Assembly (NCBI RefSeq): GCF_037971845.1
Contig: NZ_CP150227.1
Span: 558,001-622,000, forward strand
DNA: 64,000 nt
Reading direction: 5' to 3'
From: Paenibacillus sp. FSL R5-0766
Lineage (GTDB): Bacteria; Bacillota; Bacilli; Paenibacillales; Paenibacillaceae
Positions within the stretch are counted from its first letter, which is position 1. The number at the start of each line of letters is the position of its first letter. Positions 9,183-17,920 of this stretch are shown piece by piece. Made by a program: the position numbers and the translations under genes. The notes below the pieces were generated by a model that did no database searches, had not been told where the DNA came from, and was given only the letters and a program-made list of their open reading frames with translations.

Positions 9183-9333
9183 ATTTACACAAAAACGGAG
9201 AGGACAGAAAGAACCTGAAGAAGCGAAGCGTTCGCCTTTATTCCCGGATTTCCCCTTTTAGAAAAGGGATCGAAGAAATCTGGGAATAACAGCGATCGGA
9301 AGGTTGTTCTGTCATCGGAGTGTCCGTGTAAAT
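9183..9333. repeat. Dispersed ~150-bp imperfect inverted repeat, copy 1
   Basis: The element begins ATTTACAC and ends GTGTAAAT. Its two halves are imperfectly complementary (GAGAGGACAGAA with TTCTGTCATCGGAGTG; CGGATTTC with GAAATCTGGG), so it can fold into one long hairpin or cruciform. A second copy at 61498-61646 agrees along almost all of its length, with scattered substitutions and small indels. It fills the gap between the AraC regulator and the lipoprotein gene and would be in their common transcript. No ORF lies inside. Confidence 0.85.
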
Positions 9334-9347
9334 ATTCCTAATTGGCC

Positions 9348-11669
9348 CTATATAGATCCCTGCTCCATTAGACTGCGCATGAAGTTTTTTGGTGTACAGC
9401 CGTGAATTTCTTTGAACTTCTTAATGAAATAAGCAGGGGTACGGTAACCAACCGTACTTGCAACCTGCTCAACCGTAATTTCGCGTTGTGTCATGAGTTC
9501 CCGTGCGCGTTCCATTCTCTGATTCGTAACATATTCGGAATAAACAATCCCGGTTTCTTCCTTGAAAAGTTTACTCAGATATTTAGGGCTGATGAATACT
9601 TGCTCTGAGACATGATCCAGCGTGAGATCGCCTGATAAGTGCTCGTGAATATAAGCTTTGACAGCCGAGATGGTATCCACACTTCGTACCTCGCTTCGCT
9701 TCTCCATCTGTATCACAAATTCGGTCACGAGATGAATCATCCATTCCGAATATCGGTTGATATTGTAGAACAATGAAAATTGCTTGTACATATTCAATGA
9801 ACTCGCTTCGGTGGGTTGCAGGCGCACCTGATTAATACACTCAGCGTAAATAGATACCGTTTTTAATAAAATGATCCGACTGTATTCGGCTGAATAGGGG
9901 CCTTTCTTTATTAGCGCGACCAATTCCTGAATGGCCTCAACCGTACCTTGCACATCCCGAGTCTGCAATTTCTTTTCAAAGTTGACGAGGTATGACTCCG
10001 GAATTTCCAAGCTGCTGGCTTCCCTGTTCAGGAGATCAAGATCCTGAATGGCAGATTGCTCGGGGAAGAAGTAACTGTATCGAATCAGGGTATTCGCCTG
10101 ATGATAGCTTGTGTGAATCTTTGTGAAGTGCTCTACCCATCCGCCTAATGATAGTACAAATTCCAGACCGAATCTGCTGCTCGCCTCAGCGTGAATAAAG
10201 TCAACAATGTGTTCAGAGAGCGGTTCTTCGGGTTGGTTGGTACAGATGATTACTGCTATTTTGTGATCCTGCAATTCCTCTGCCAGCAGTTGAGTTCCAT
10301 CCATTTCTGCGATCTCCAGTTGCTGGATCATCGTATACAACGTATGCTGCAACTGACGTGGCTGCAGATCCTTCCACTTCTCATTGACGGGGTCAATGAC
10401 GATGCAACGGAAGCGAGAGTAAGCCATTGAAATGTGAACAGACTGGAGCTGTTCCGTAAGTTCCTCGGGTGTAAATCGATTATTTAACATATTAAGCATG
10501 ATACTATGCTTAATCATTCTGTGATTGGCCTGTAAGGTTTCTTCAAGACTATCAACTTTATTGGACAGACTGTTAAACGTTGTATCGATAAACCGATATT
10601 CGTCCTGCTTTAAGCTGGTTGGGCTATCCATCCGGCTCTTGATGTTATTCATGATTCGCTTAAGAGGACTATAGTTGGCCCTGGTAAAGATGGACGACAT
10701 CACGATCCCAACGGCGACAGCCAACAAGCCAAGAAGAACCGAAATCTCCTTCAAGCTATCCAGTTTATAATAGAAGCTTTCATTAGGTGTGGTTGTGTAA
10801 ATCCGCCATGCATTTCCTTTAAATTGATCTTGGGTAACGACATGAGAGTCATAGTTAAATACAGGCGTGAAGCTCTCATCTGAAGAATGAAAGGTGAGGA
10901 GCGACTGCGTTAGATTCTCCTCCGTGGAGCTGCCTATCAACGTTTTGTCCGCGGCAGATATGACGGTTCCGTCCTGATCGATGATTAATGTATTCGCATA
11001 GTCAGCAGGGAGCATATTTTTAATGATCTGACTGATCGCTGATTCTTTGATATCAATCGCAATCATGGCCTTACTGTCTTGTCCTGTTGATTGAAACGGG
11101 TAACTATGGACATAGGAAATTAGAGGACTCATGTTTCCCTGTTCCCGTGATTCGATATAAGCATCCTGAGGCACCATGCGAGTTTTCATCCATAAGGAGC
11201 TTTCTGGAGTCTCTTTCATCGCAGCAATCCAATCCGTCGTATGATCCACACTCGAAGGCGTGTCCTCATAGAGCAATAGCCCATATACAGATGAGACGAT
11301 GAAGTGGTTCTTCGTATCGTACACATGAATAGCTTCAATGAGATCGGAATAATTTTGCACCATATTTTTAAGGGACTGTTCGATGTCCAGGATTTTGCTA
11401 TGGTTTCCTTTTAAGCTATCTAAATCGATACTAGCAGCGTTACCGAGTGCCAGAGACAGATAGACCTGATTCACCTTCTGGATCACAGAGCTTTCAATAT
11501 AATTGACAGTACTTTTCAGCGAAAGTTGATTATTGATTCGAATCTCTTTGCTGTATTGATGGGAGAAAAAGAGGTATAGAATGGAGCCGAAAAGAAGCGC
11601 AATGACAAGAACGACAGCAAGGTAGGAAAGAACCATCTTGGATCTCACAGACTGAAATGGCTTATGCAT
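9348..11669 (-). CDS. Membrane-bound AraC-family regulator with extracellular sensor domain
   Basis: 773 residues. A transmembrane helix at about 13-35 is followed by an extracellular Cache-like sensor (~35-300), a second membrane helix near 305-325, a HAMP-like/coiled linker, a central cytoplasmic region and a C-terminal AraC double helix-turn-helix (about 665-765: LTLDHVSEQVFISPKYLSKLFKEETG, ITVEQVASTVGYRTPAYFIKKFKEIHG). This layout is common in Paenibacillus, where such proteins control neighbouring sugar ABC genes. It is transcribed towards the solute-binding lipoprotein gene, the likely target or signalling partner. The ligand is unknown. Confidence 0.85.
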   Translation of the reverse strand: MHKPFQSVRSKMVLSYLAVVLVIALLFGSILYLFFSHQYSKEIRINNQLSLKSTVNYIESSVIQKVNQVYLSLALGNAASIDLDSLKGNHSKILDIEQSLKNMVQNYSDLIEAIHVYDTKNHFIVSSVYGLLLYEDTPSSVDHTTDWIAAMKETPESSLWMKTRMVPQDAYIESREQGNMSPLISYVHSYPFQSTGQDSKAMIAIDIKESAISQIIKNMLPADYANTLIIDQDGTVISAADKTLIGSSTEENLTQSLLTFHSSDESFTPVFNYDSHVVTQDQFKGNAWRIYTTTPNESFYYKLDSLKEISVLLGLLAVAVGIVMSSIFTRANYSPLKRIMNNIKSRMDSPTSLKQDEYRFIDTTFNSLSNKVDSLEETLQANHRMIKHSIMLNMLNNRFTPEELTEQLQSVHISMAYSRFRCIVIDPVNEKWKDLQPRQLQHTLYTMIQQLEIAEMDGTQLLAEELQDHKIAVIICTNQPEEPLSEHIVDFIHAEASSRFGLEFVLSLGGWVEHFTKIHTSYHQANTLIRYSYFFPEQSAIQDLDLLNREASSLEIPESYLVNFEKKLQTRDVQGTVEAIQELVALIKKGPYSAEYSRIILLKTVSIYAECINQVRLQPTEASSLNMYKQFSLFYNINRYSEWMIHLVTEFVIQMEKRSEVRSVDTISAVKAYIHEHLSGDLTLDHVSEQVFISPKYLSKLFKEETGIVYSEYVTNQRMERARELMTQREITVEQVASTVGYRTPAYFIKKFKEIHGCTPKNFMRSLMEQGSI

Positions 11670-11790
11670 TCTTTTTCCCCCTTCGTTTTCTCGTGTCTAA
11701 ACAACTTCATCATTATATAGCAGGCTGAGGACTAGAAATCATGTTGATCGAAATTTAACAAACTCCATCTCCACATTTTACACTAATTTA

Positions 11791-11804
11791 ATAAAGCGTT
11801 TACA
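11791..11804 (+). promoter_or_regulatory. Possible cre site in the divergent intergenic region
   Basis: ATAAAGCGTTTACA matches the cre consensus at 12 of 14 positions and is followed by ATAAAAGGATA, much like the sequence after the cre at 1725 (ATAAAAAGATA). It lies between the AraC regulator (leftward) and the SLH-PAP2 gene (rightward). In the rest of 11670-12033 I see no gene or clear promoter. Confidence 0.4.
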
Positions 11805-12033
11805 TAAAAGGATATCATAATTAACGGAAGTAGTATCTCCTCTATTTTTTGAGGGCAGAAATCATCGGAACGTACGATTTTGATATAAAACGGAATTTGT
11901 TCTATAGATGCGAAACGCTCCCTAATGCTACAGTAACGGCAGATCAGACATCTGGATAGAGACTTTCTTCCTCATATGCTGACGCAGAAGTAAAAAATGA
12001 TTTTACGATTAGGGGAGCGTGTATTAGTAAGCC

Positions 12034-14745
12034 ATGAGAAAACCACTTAAAAAGTCACTGGCACTACTTCTAATGTTGTCTATGGTAGGTCCGACATTTG
12101 CAGAGAAGAGTTTTGCAGCCGATCAGAAGATTCAGTTCTCTGATATTAAGGGACACTGGGCGGAAGCGAATATTCAAGCATGGGGTGATGAAGGATTAAT
12201 TCGAGGTTACCTGGATCATTCATTCAAACCGAACACGTATATTACCAGAGCAGAATTTATGAATTTGGTAAACGGTGCTTTTGGATATTCCGGACAAGCT
12301 AAAATTACCTTTAACGATGTGTCTGAGAGTGCATGGTATTATGAAGCCATTTCTATTGCAAATGCGAATGGATATATAGATGGATACACCGATGGAACCA
12401 TGAAGCCGCAAGATCCGATCACCCGTCAAGAAGCAGCTAAAGTGATCGCTGGCATTTTGAATTTGGAATTGAATGAAACAGCAGCGAATGTATTTAGCGA
12501 TTCATCGTCTATTGCAGCTTGGAGCAAGGGAGCTGTAGGTGGAGCGGCAGCAGCGAAAATTATTGCTGGTTATGCAGATGGAAGCTTCAAACCGCTTAAT
12601 TCCATTACTCGTGCCGAAGCCGTGTCTGCGCTCGTTAAGGCTGTGGAAACAGATGCTACTACAGCTGCCAAACCAGCTAAGCCAAAAGGAACGGCAACCG
12701 TACTGAATGTTAATCCCCCAGCAGATGAAGCTCGGTTGTCCGCTGTGAAGCACGGAGCCAATGCTGGAGACGACACCTTGAAAAATATTGCGGAAACCAA
12801 TCCGTTTATTGATATTTTGGACGGTTTTGATCAAGTATGGTCCATGAACCAAGCGGATTGGAGAGATGGAACAGCGGCAACCAAAATTGGAGCTGACGGA
12901 AAAAATGCAAAGTATGGAGATGGACCGTCCCCTTATTATGACGGATTTAAAAATGACCCAACCGTAGCCGTCGCTGATCAGAAAACATATGCAAATGAAG
13001 AGATCCGAAACAAAGCGACTTGGGAAGCCAATATCAAATATGTCGAAAAGGTCACGCAAAACCGCACGGGTGAAGAGGCTTTGGCAGCCTACTATGATGA
13101 CCAAAGAGATAAGATCTATAGCGTGATGGAGGGCTTTGGTCCGTTAGCTAACACGTATGTAGATATCATCAAGCCAAAGACAAACGTTGAACGAACGGTG
13201 GACGAGATGAATGTGGTATTGACCGAAGAAACAGTGGAAGATGAAAGCCAAGGTATTGGAGATTGGGATGAAAAAACGGAGCTTTCAGACTTGGTTAATT
13301 TGGTTGATCTGGTTCGATTCAAAATTCCTGCCTCATCTAATCCCTCTAAATATTTCTACTCTTCCCCAAGACCGTGGAGAATGAATTCCAATGGAGAAGT
13401 GAAAGAAGTTGTTGACAGCAAAGGACTGCCTGTATGGGAAACCATGGGCGAAGGTGAGAAAAAAGAAGTACCTTTGGCTTCAGGTGGCACCAAATCAACA
13501 GGAGAAAAACACTACCAGCAATACGAAACAAACGTTAAGCTTATTCCTGCCTTAAGTTATGTCAAACGAATCGCTGAGGATGGAAGAGGAAAAGATGGCG
13601 GATTTCCGAGCGGACATACCAGTGCAGCTTATTTATCCGTATTTCCTTTGGCATACGCTACACCGGAACGATTCGCTGAATTGTTAACGAGAGCAGCTCA
13701 GTTGGGAGAGAATCGAGTCGTAACGGGGATGCACTCACCGCTTGATGTTATAGGAGGAAGAATACAATCCACAGCCATGGCTGCATATGCACTTAATAAG
13801 ACTGAGAACAAAGATGTGTTAGAGAAAGGTTATGAGAATGCCGGAGAAGTATTTGGAGCTGCAGCCAAGGAAAAAAATATGAGTCTGTATGAGTATGCAC
13901 ACACCGTAACTGAGGATTACACGTTCAAGAGTGCTTATGATGAACACAAATGGGAAGATCATGATGCCAATAAAGCCTTCTATAGAGAAAAGATGACTTA
14001 CGGTCTACCACAAACCGGAACCAAAGGTTTGGCTCCAGTTGTACCGCAAGGAGCTGAAGTCCTGTTGGAAACACGTCAACCGTATTTAACAGATGAGCAA
14101 CGCAGACAAGTGTTGTATACAACATCCATTGACTCTGGATATCCTGTACTGGATGAATCCAAGGGCTGGGGTAGAATTGATCTGGTCACGGCTGCGGATG
14201 GATACGGTGCATTCTTGAACAATGTAACTGTGGATATGGACGCTTCCAAAGGGCGCTTCAATGCAGAAGATTGGTGGAGAAATGATATTACCGGTAGTGG
14301 AATGCTTACGAAAAAAGGAACAGGAACCCTTACATTGACAGGGAAAAATAGCTACACAGGCGGAACATTGCTGCAAGCAGGAACGCTGGTAGCTGAATCT
14401 GCAACTGCTTTTGGTACAGGTGATCTGTATGTAGAAAATGGAACAGTTGTCGTTGATGTCGACGGCGCACTCAACTTAAATAGAAACTTTACCATGGATA
14501 ACGGTACGTTGGAATTGGTAGTGACTGATAACAACAGTCAGCTGAATGTCGGCAGAAAGCTCTATATTGATGGAGGAAGTCTCAAACTCGACTTGTCCAA
14601 GCATAAGATTGAAGGTTCCAAAGATATTACGTTAATCACGGCTAATGGAATTACAGGTGAATTCGACAGTGTAACGGCAGATGGTTATGACGTGACTGTC
14701 ACGTACGAAAAGGGCCGCGTCATTGCACATGTTGTAGCCAAATAA
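12034..14745 (+). CDS. Cell-wall anchored PAP2-family phosphatase with three SLH domains and a beta-strand repeat tail
   Basis: Secreted, 903 residues. Signal peptide to about residue 29, three SLH domains (~30-75, 90-135, 150-195) that hold it to secondary cell-wall polymer, then a PAP2/acid phosphatase domain with PSGHT at 525-529 and the third catalytic motif NRVVTGMHSPLD at 560-571 (His567, Asp571). Near 760-800 there is an autotransporter-associated beta-strand repeat (GTGTLTLTGKNSYTGGT), a motif more usual in Gram-negative autotransporters. The only Shine-Dalgarno-like GGGGAG lies unusually far (about 16 nt) from ATG 12034. It probably dephosphorylates an extracellular phosphoester; the substrate is unknown. 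Confidence 0.85.
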   Translation: MRKPLKKSLALLLMLSMVGPTFAEKSFAADQKIQFSDIKGHWAEANIQAWGDEGLIRGYLDHSFKPNTYITRAEFMNLVNGAFGYSGQAKITFNDVSESAWYYEAISIANANGYIDGYTDGTMKPQDPITRQEAAKVIAGILNLELNETAANVFSDSSSIAAWSKGAVGGAAAAKIIAGYADGSFKPLNSITRAEAVSALVKAVETDATTAAKPAKPKGTATVLNVNPPADEARLSAVKHGANAGDDTLKNIAETNPFIDILDGFDQVWSMNQADWRDGTAATKIGADGKNAKYGDGPSPYYDGFKNDPTVAVADQKTYANEEIRNKATWEANIKYVEKVTQNRTGEEALAAYYDDQRDKIYSVMEGFGPLANTYVDIIKPKTNVERTVDEMNVVLTEETVEDESQGIGDWDEKTELSDLVNLVDLVRFKIPASSNPSKYFYSSPRPWRMNSNGEVKEVVDSKGLPVWETMGEGEKKEVPLASGGTKSTGEKHYQQYETNVKLIPALSYVKRIAEDGRGKDGGFPSGHTSAAYLSVFPLAYATPERFAELLTRAAQLGENRVVTGMHSPLDVIGGRIQSTAMAAYALNKTENKDVLEKGYENAGEVFGAAAKEKNMSLYEYAHTVTEDYTFKSAYDEHKWEDHDANKAFYREKMTYGLPQTGTKGLAPVVPQGAEVLLETRQPYLTDEQRRQVLYTTSIDSGYPVLDESKGWGRIDLVTAADGYGAFLNNVTVDMDASKGRFNAEDWWRNDITGSGMLTKKGTGTLTLTGKNSYTGGTLLQAGTLVAESATAFGTGDLYVENGTVVVDVDGALNLNRNFTMDNGTLELVVTDNNSQLNVGRKLYIDGGSLKLDLSKHKIEGSKDITLITANGITGEFDSVTADGYDVTVTYEKGRVIAHVVAK

Positions 14746-14854
14746 CTGAAGTAATGATGCATGATACAAAGTGAACTAATAAATGTTACACATACCACTT
14801 CGATGACAGAATAACTTTCCGATCATTCTTCGCAAGACAAAATTAGTACTATAG

Positions 14855-14892
14855 AAAAGGACTGAAGCTACAATGTAGTTTCAGCCCTTTTT
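14855..14892 (+). terminator. Terminator after the SLH-PAP2 gene
   Basis: The stem AAGG-CTGAA-CTAC pairs with GTAG-TTCAG-CCTT around AAT, followed by five T residues. Confidence 0.8.
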
Positions 14893-15340
14893 GCGTACAG
14901 ATACGTTGGATATAGGGGATATGTTCAACACGTCCTGAAAGCCGAAGTGTATCTGAACGTGTCCGGAGTAGGCAAGCACTAAATACTGAATGTACGAGCT
15001 AGCGATCAGGATGTCGCAAAGGCGATTCTCCTATTTTCCTCTACCAATGAAAATTTTCGCTTTGTACGAGAGGGACACGGGGGTGTCCTCTCAGTCGCGC
15101 TTGGAACAGAGCATGAGCAGGGATTGAGCGTTAACGAATCTGAGACACGTTATATCGAAAAGTACGGCGTGTTGGAACGTTTTATCGAGCGATTTTGGGA
15201 CACTGACATCCATCATCGTATAACATGCCGAGTAAGGAGACACGACCTGATCGGTGAAAATGCAGTCGTGAGAAGGCCGAGTCTTGTATCATCGAGGTGG
15301 GTATCTAAGTTTAATCATGCGGAAGCGGCTGAATCGTAGG
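14893..15340. other. Gene-free stretch with a possible decayed reading frame
   Basis: About 450 bp. A frame on the plus strand is open from about 14989 to 15339 (starting NVRASDQDVAKAILLFSS) but opens just after a stop codon and has no ATG or ribosome binding site; I do not recognise the protein. It may be the remnant of a gene whose 5' part is lost, or chance. Confidence 0.3.
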
Positions 15341-16228
15341 TTATTCGTCGGTGCTGGTACCAGATGTACGACGTGTATTTCCTTCCATCTCCGTAGAGAC
15401 TTGCTTCGTTGGTTCCAGATCCGTATGTCCTGCGTAGGGGCGGTCACTGCGAGAGCGCGTTCCAGTCAACCCGAAACCCGAAGTGAATATAATCAGCTGT
15501 AATCCCAGTGCATAGGGAGCAGCAACAGGTCCAATCAGATGGAGCAAGGAACATAACGCGATCAGCAAGGAGAGCATTTTGGTTAATGTACGTGGCCTAT
15601 CCCGGCGTGGGCTGGCCCAGAGCAGATAACCATATATTATGGTGATCATTAGGGAAATCGCGCGAATCCATGGCAAGATGCTGTCCCATGAGTCTACATG
15701 GACGTCCAACATCCGCTGACGAAATACCAGATCTGTAACCAGAAACCCTGTGGCCGCCAGTGCGGCTGGTTCGGCTATGGGCCGAAGGATGGTCCAGACC
15801 GCTGTGCCCCAATGATCTGCATGTGTATCCTGGCTGAGTTCATCCGATAATACGGTGCATTCCCGTTCCAGTGCTCTGTGCATCAGTCCGAGTCTGGCAG
15901 GGTCATGATCCTTAATACAGTCACGGATCTGGTCCTGTAGCTGAGGGGACAGGTAAGATGCAGCTTTGCAGGCTAACATGGCTGTTATCAGATCGTTATG
16001 TTCGTGTTCCGATCGTTCATAATTCCGATTTTCCTGGATGGTAAGTTGTCCCAAGAGGGCTGTACTTATGTATAATGTATCTCGTATCCTTTGCATTCGC
16101 CTTTCGTGGCTGCGGCGAACTTCAGTGGCAGACCATATGTATATCCCCAGAAGCAAAGCCATGACTCCAAACAGCACAGCCACAGCGCCTGGGCGCGATG
16201 TTAGATCTTCAATCCAACGTTGAAACAC
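15341..16228 (-). CDS. Membrane protein of unknown function
   Basis: 295 residues with about five hydrophobic helices: one near 13-30 and four in 150-270, separated by a soluble helical region (~35-145) rich in charged residues. The C-terminal 35 residues are hydrophilic. The start is GTG with AAAGGAGG 7 nt upstream on the minus strand, which is a strong translation signal. I do not recognise the family. It diverges from a GNAT acetyltransferase gene. Confidence 0.7.
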   Translation of the reverse strand: MFQRWIEDLTSRPGAVAVLFGVMALLLGIYIWSATEVRRSHERRMQRIRDTLYISTALLGQLTIQENRNYERSEHEHNDLITAMLACKAASYLSPQLQDQIRDCIKDHDPARLGLMHRALERECTVLSDELSQDTHADHWGTAVWTILRPIAEPAALAATGFLVTDLVFRQRMLDVHVDSWDSILPWIRAISLMITIIYGYLLWASPRRDRPRTLTKMLSLLIALCSLLHLIGPVAAPYALGLQLIIFTSGFGLTGTRSRSDRPYAGHTDLEPTKQVSTEMEGNTRRTSGTSTDE

Positions 16229-16339
16229 ACTTGTTCCTCCTTTGCACCAACTTCACGTATCATGCAACACGCTTCACGTAAGCTTTCTCTCACTATTACA
16301 CAGGAAGTAGATGAATTCAAGCAGAAAGGGGCACAATTC

Positions 16340-16768
16340 ATGGATCATGTGAGTATTGAACACACACCACCCGCAGCAGTGGAGTATCTTGCCTTACGGC
16401 AGATTGCCGGCCTTAGCCCGATGAGCAGGGAAGGGGCGGAGATTGGACTACCGAATAGCCTGTTTGCCGTATGTGTGCGTGAAGAAGATGTGCTGGTAGG
16501 AATGGGGCGAGTGATTGGAGATGGGGGTTGTTTCTTTCAGGTCGTCGATATTGCTGTACATCCGGATGTTCAGGGAATGGGGTATGGAAGACTGATCATG
16601 AGCGAGATTATGAATTATCTGCGTGAAGCAGTACCTGCCCGTGGTTTGGTCAGTCTGCTGGCGGATGTTCCTGCTGATCGGCTGTATGCTCAATTTGGAT
16701 TTGAATACACCAGCCCAAAATCGGAGGGTATGTGGTGGAGGCAGGGAGAAGAAGGGCCGACTACCTAG
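16340..16768 (+). CDS. GNAT family N-acetyltransferase
   Basis: Cytoplasmic acetyl-CoA-dependent acetyltransferase, 142 residues. Motif A is visible as VDIAVHPDVQGMGYGRLIM (acetyl-CoA pyrophosphate loop QGMGYG), and motif B ends YAQFGFEYTSP. ATG 16340 follows AAAGGGG; an in-frame ATG at 16220 lies inside the divergent promoter region and is less likely. Substrate unknown. A hairpin terminator follows. Confidence 0.85.
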   Translation: MDHVSIEHTPPAAVEYLALRQIAGLSPMSREGAEIGLPNSLFAVCVREEDVLVGMGRVIGDGGCFFQVVDIAVHPDVQGMGYGRLIMSEIMNYLREAVPARGLVSLLADVPADRLYAQFGFEYTSPKSEGMWWRQGEEGPTT

Positions 16769-16831
16769 CGGAACGAAAACTGAAATTTTAAGATAAGAAT
16801 AGACTTATGTCGTATGAAATTATCTTAGTAT

Positions 16832-16853
16832 AGCCGCATTTAGCGGCTTTTTT
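16832..16853 (+). terminator. Terminator after the GNAT gene
   Basis: AGCCGC-ATTTA-GCGGCT hairpin followed by six T residues. I see nothing further of note between it and the next gene at 17088. Confidence 0.85.
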
Positions 16854-17087
16854 CATGATTCATGTTGAGTGCTGGCGGAGAGAGGGGATACTTAAGAGTG
16901 TCGGTGCTTCTTCCGCTAGTTGAAGTAAAGATTATTTTTCTACATATAAGCTGTAAGAGATAGGTTTACAAGTTGTTCACATCCGGTTTAAGATGGCGTG
17001 AGCCGTTTAAGGTATATAACAATAGGATTAAGTATTAAAATAACGGTAAGTTGATGAGATGATATCTACAGAAAAGAGGGATTGAAT

Positions 17088-17720
17088 ATGAAAGTTGCCA
17101 TTTTTGGAGCAACCGGAGCGATTGGCAAGACAATACTGTGGGAGCTGATGGATCGTGGGCATGAAGTGACAGCGGTGGTGCGTGACCCTTCGAAGGTTGA
17201 GATGGTTCATGAGCGTTTGCGTGTAGAACAGGGAGATCTGCTTAACCCGGATCAGGTGGCTGATTTTGCAGCGGGTCAAGAAGTGGTTGTGAGTGCATAT
17301 GGACCGAAGTTTGGTGGAGAAGAAGAGATGCTGGAAGTGACACGTTCGTTGATCGAGGGTGTGCGCCGGGCAAAAGCAGGACGTCTGGTTGTAGTTGGTG
17401 GAGCGGGAAGTTTGCTAACCGAATCCGGTGATATGCTGATGGATACGCCGGGATTCCCGGAAGAAGTCAAACCACTGGCAAAAGCACATGCAGAAGCCTA
17501 TGACCTGATTGAAGCATCAGGTATTCACTGGACCTACATGAGCCCTGCTGCGACAATCACAACAGGACGTCGGACAGGCCAGTTCCGGGTTGGCATGAAC
17601 CGTGTGATTACGGATGATATCGGGGAAAGCTCGATTTCCGTTGGCGATTTTGCAGCGGCTTTGGTGGACGAACTGGACGATCCGCAGTTTATCCAAGCAC
17701 GGTTTACGGTAGGTTATTAA
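17088..17720 (+). CDS. NAD(P)-binding oxidoreductase/epimerase-like protein
   Basis: 210 residues, atypical short-chain dehydrogenase of the NmrA/YwnB/biliverdin-reductase-like group. The N-terminal Rossmann motif is FGATGAIGKTI (GxxGxxG), followed by GDLLNPDQV and VVVGGAGSLL. There is no classical YxxxK catalytic pair, as is usual in this group. ATG 17088 with AGAGGG 7 nt upstream is preferred over TTG 17082. Substrate unknown; such proteins often sense or reduce small metabolites during stress. Confidence 0.8.
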   Translation: MKVAIFGATGAIGKTILWELMDRGHEVTAVVRDPSKVEMVHERLRVEQGDLLNPDQVADFAAGQEVVVSAYGPKFGGEEEMLEVTRSLIEGVRRAKAGRLVVVGGAGSLLTESGDMLMDTPGFPEEVKPLAKAHAEAYDLIEASGIHWTYMSPAATITTGRRTGQFRVGMNRVITDDIGESSISVGDFAAALVDELDDPQFIQARFTVGY

Positions 17721-17920
17721 GTGTAAACAGGCTTTGGAATGGATGATTTAATCTGAAGGTCTCGTACACGGGATCGATAGAGTTTTCGATGATGTATCGA
17801 GTGGATCGTGGTAACTGGATGAGGTAAGAGGAAAGATAGCGATACACTTATAAGATGCAGAGTTTAGGTGCAAAGTTGCTACTTTTAAGTATGAGATGAG
17901 CTTGTCACGGGGAGGGATGA

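Noticed and set aside
14989..15339. Plus-strand open frame of about 115 codons
   Set aside because: It opens after a stop codon, has no good start or ribosome binding site, and no recognisable family; kept only as a possible remnant.
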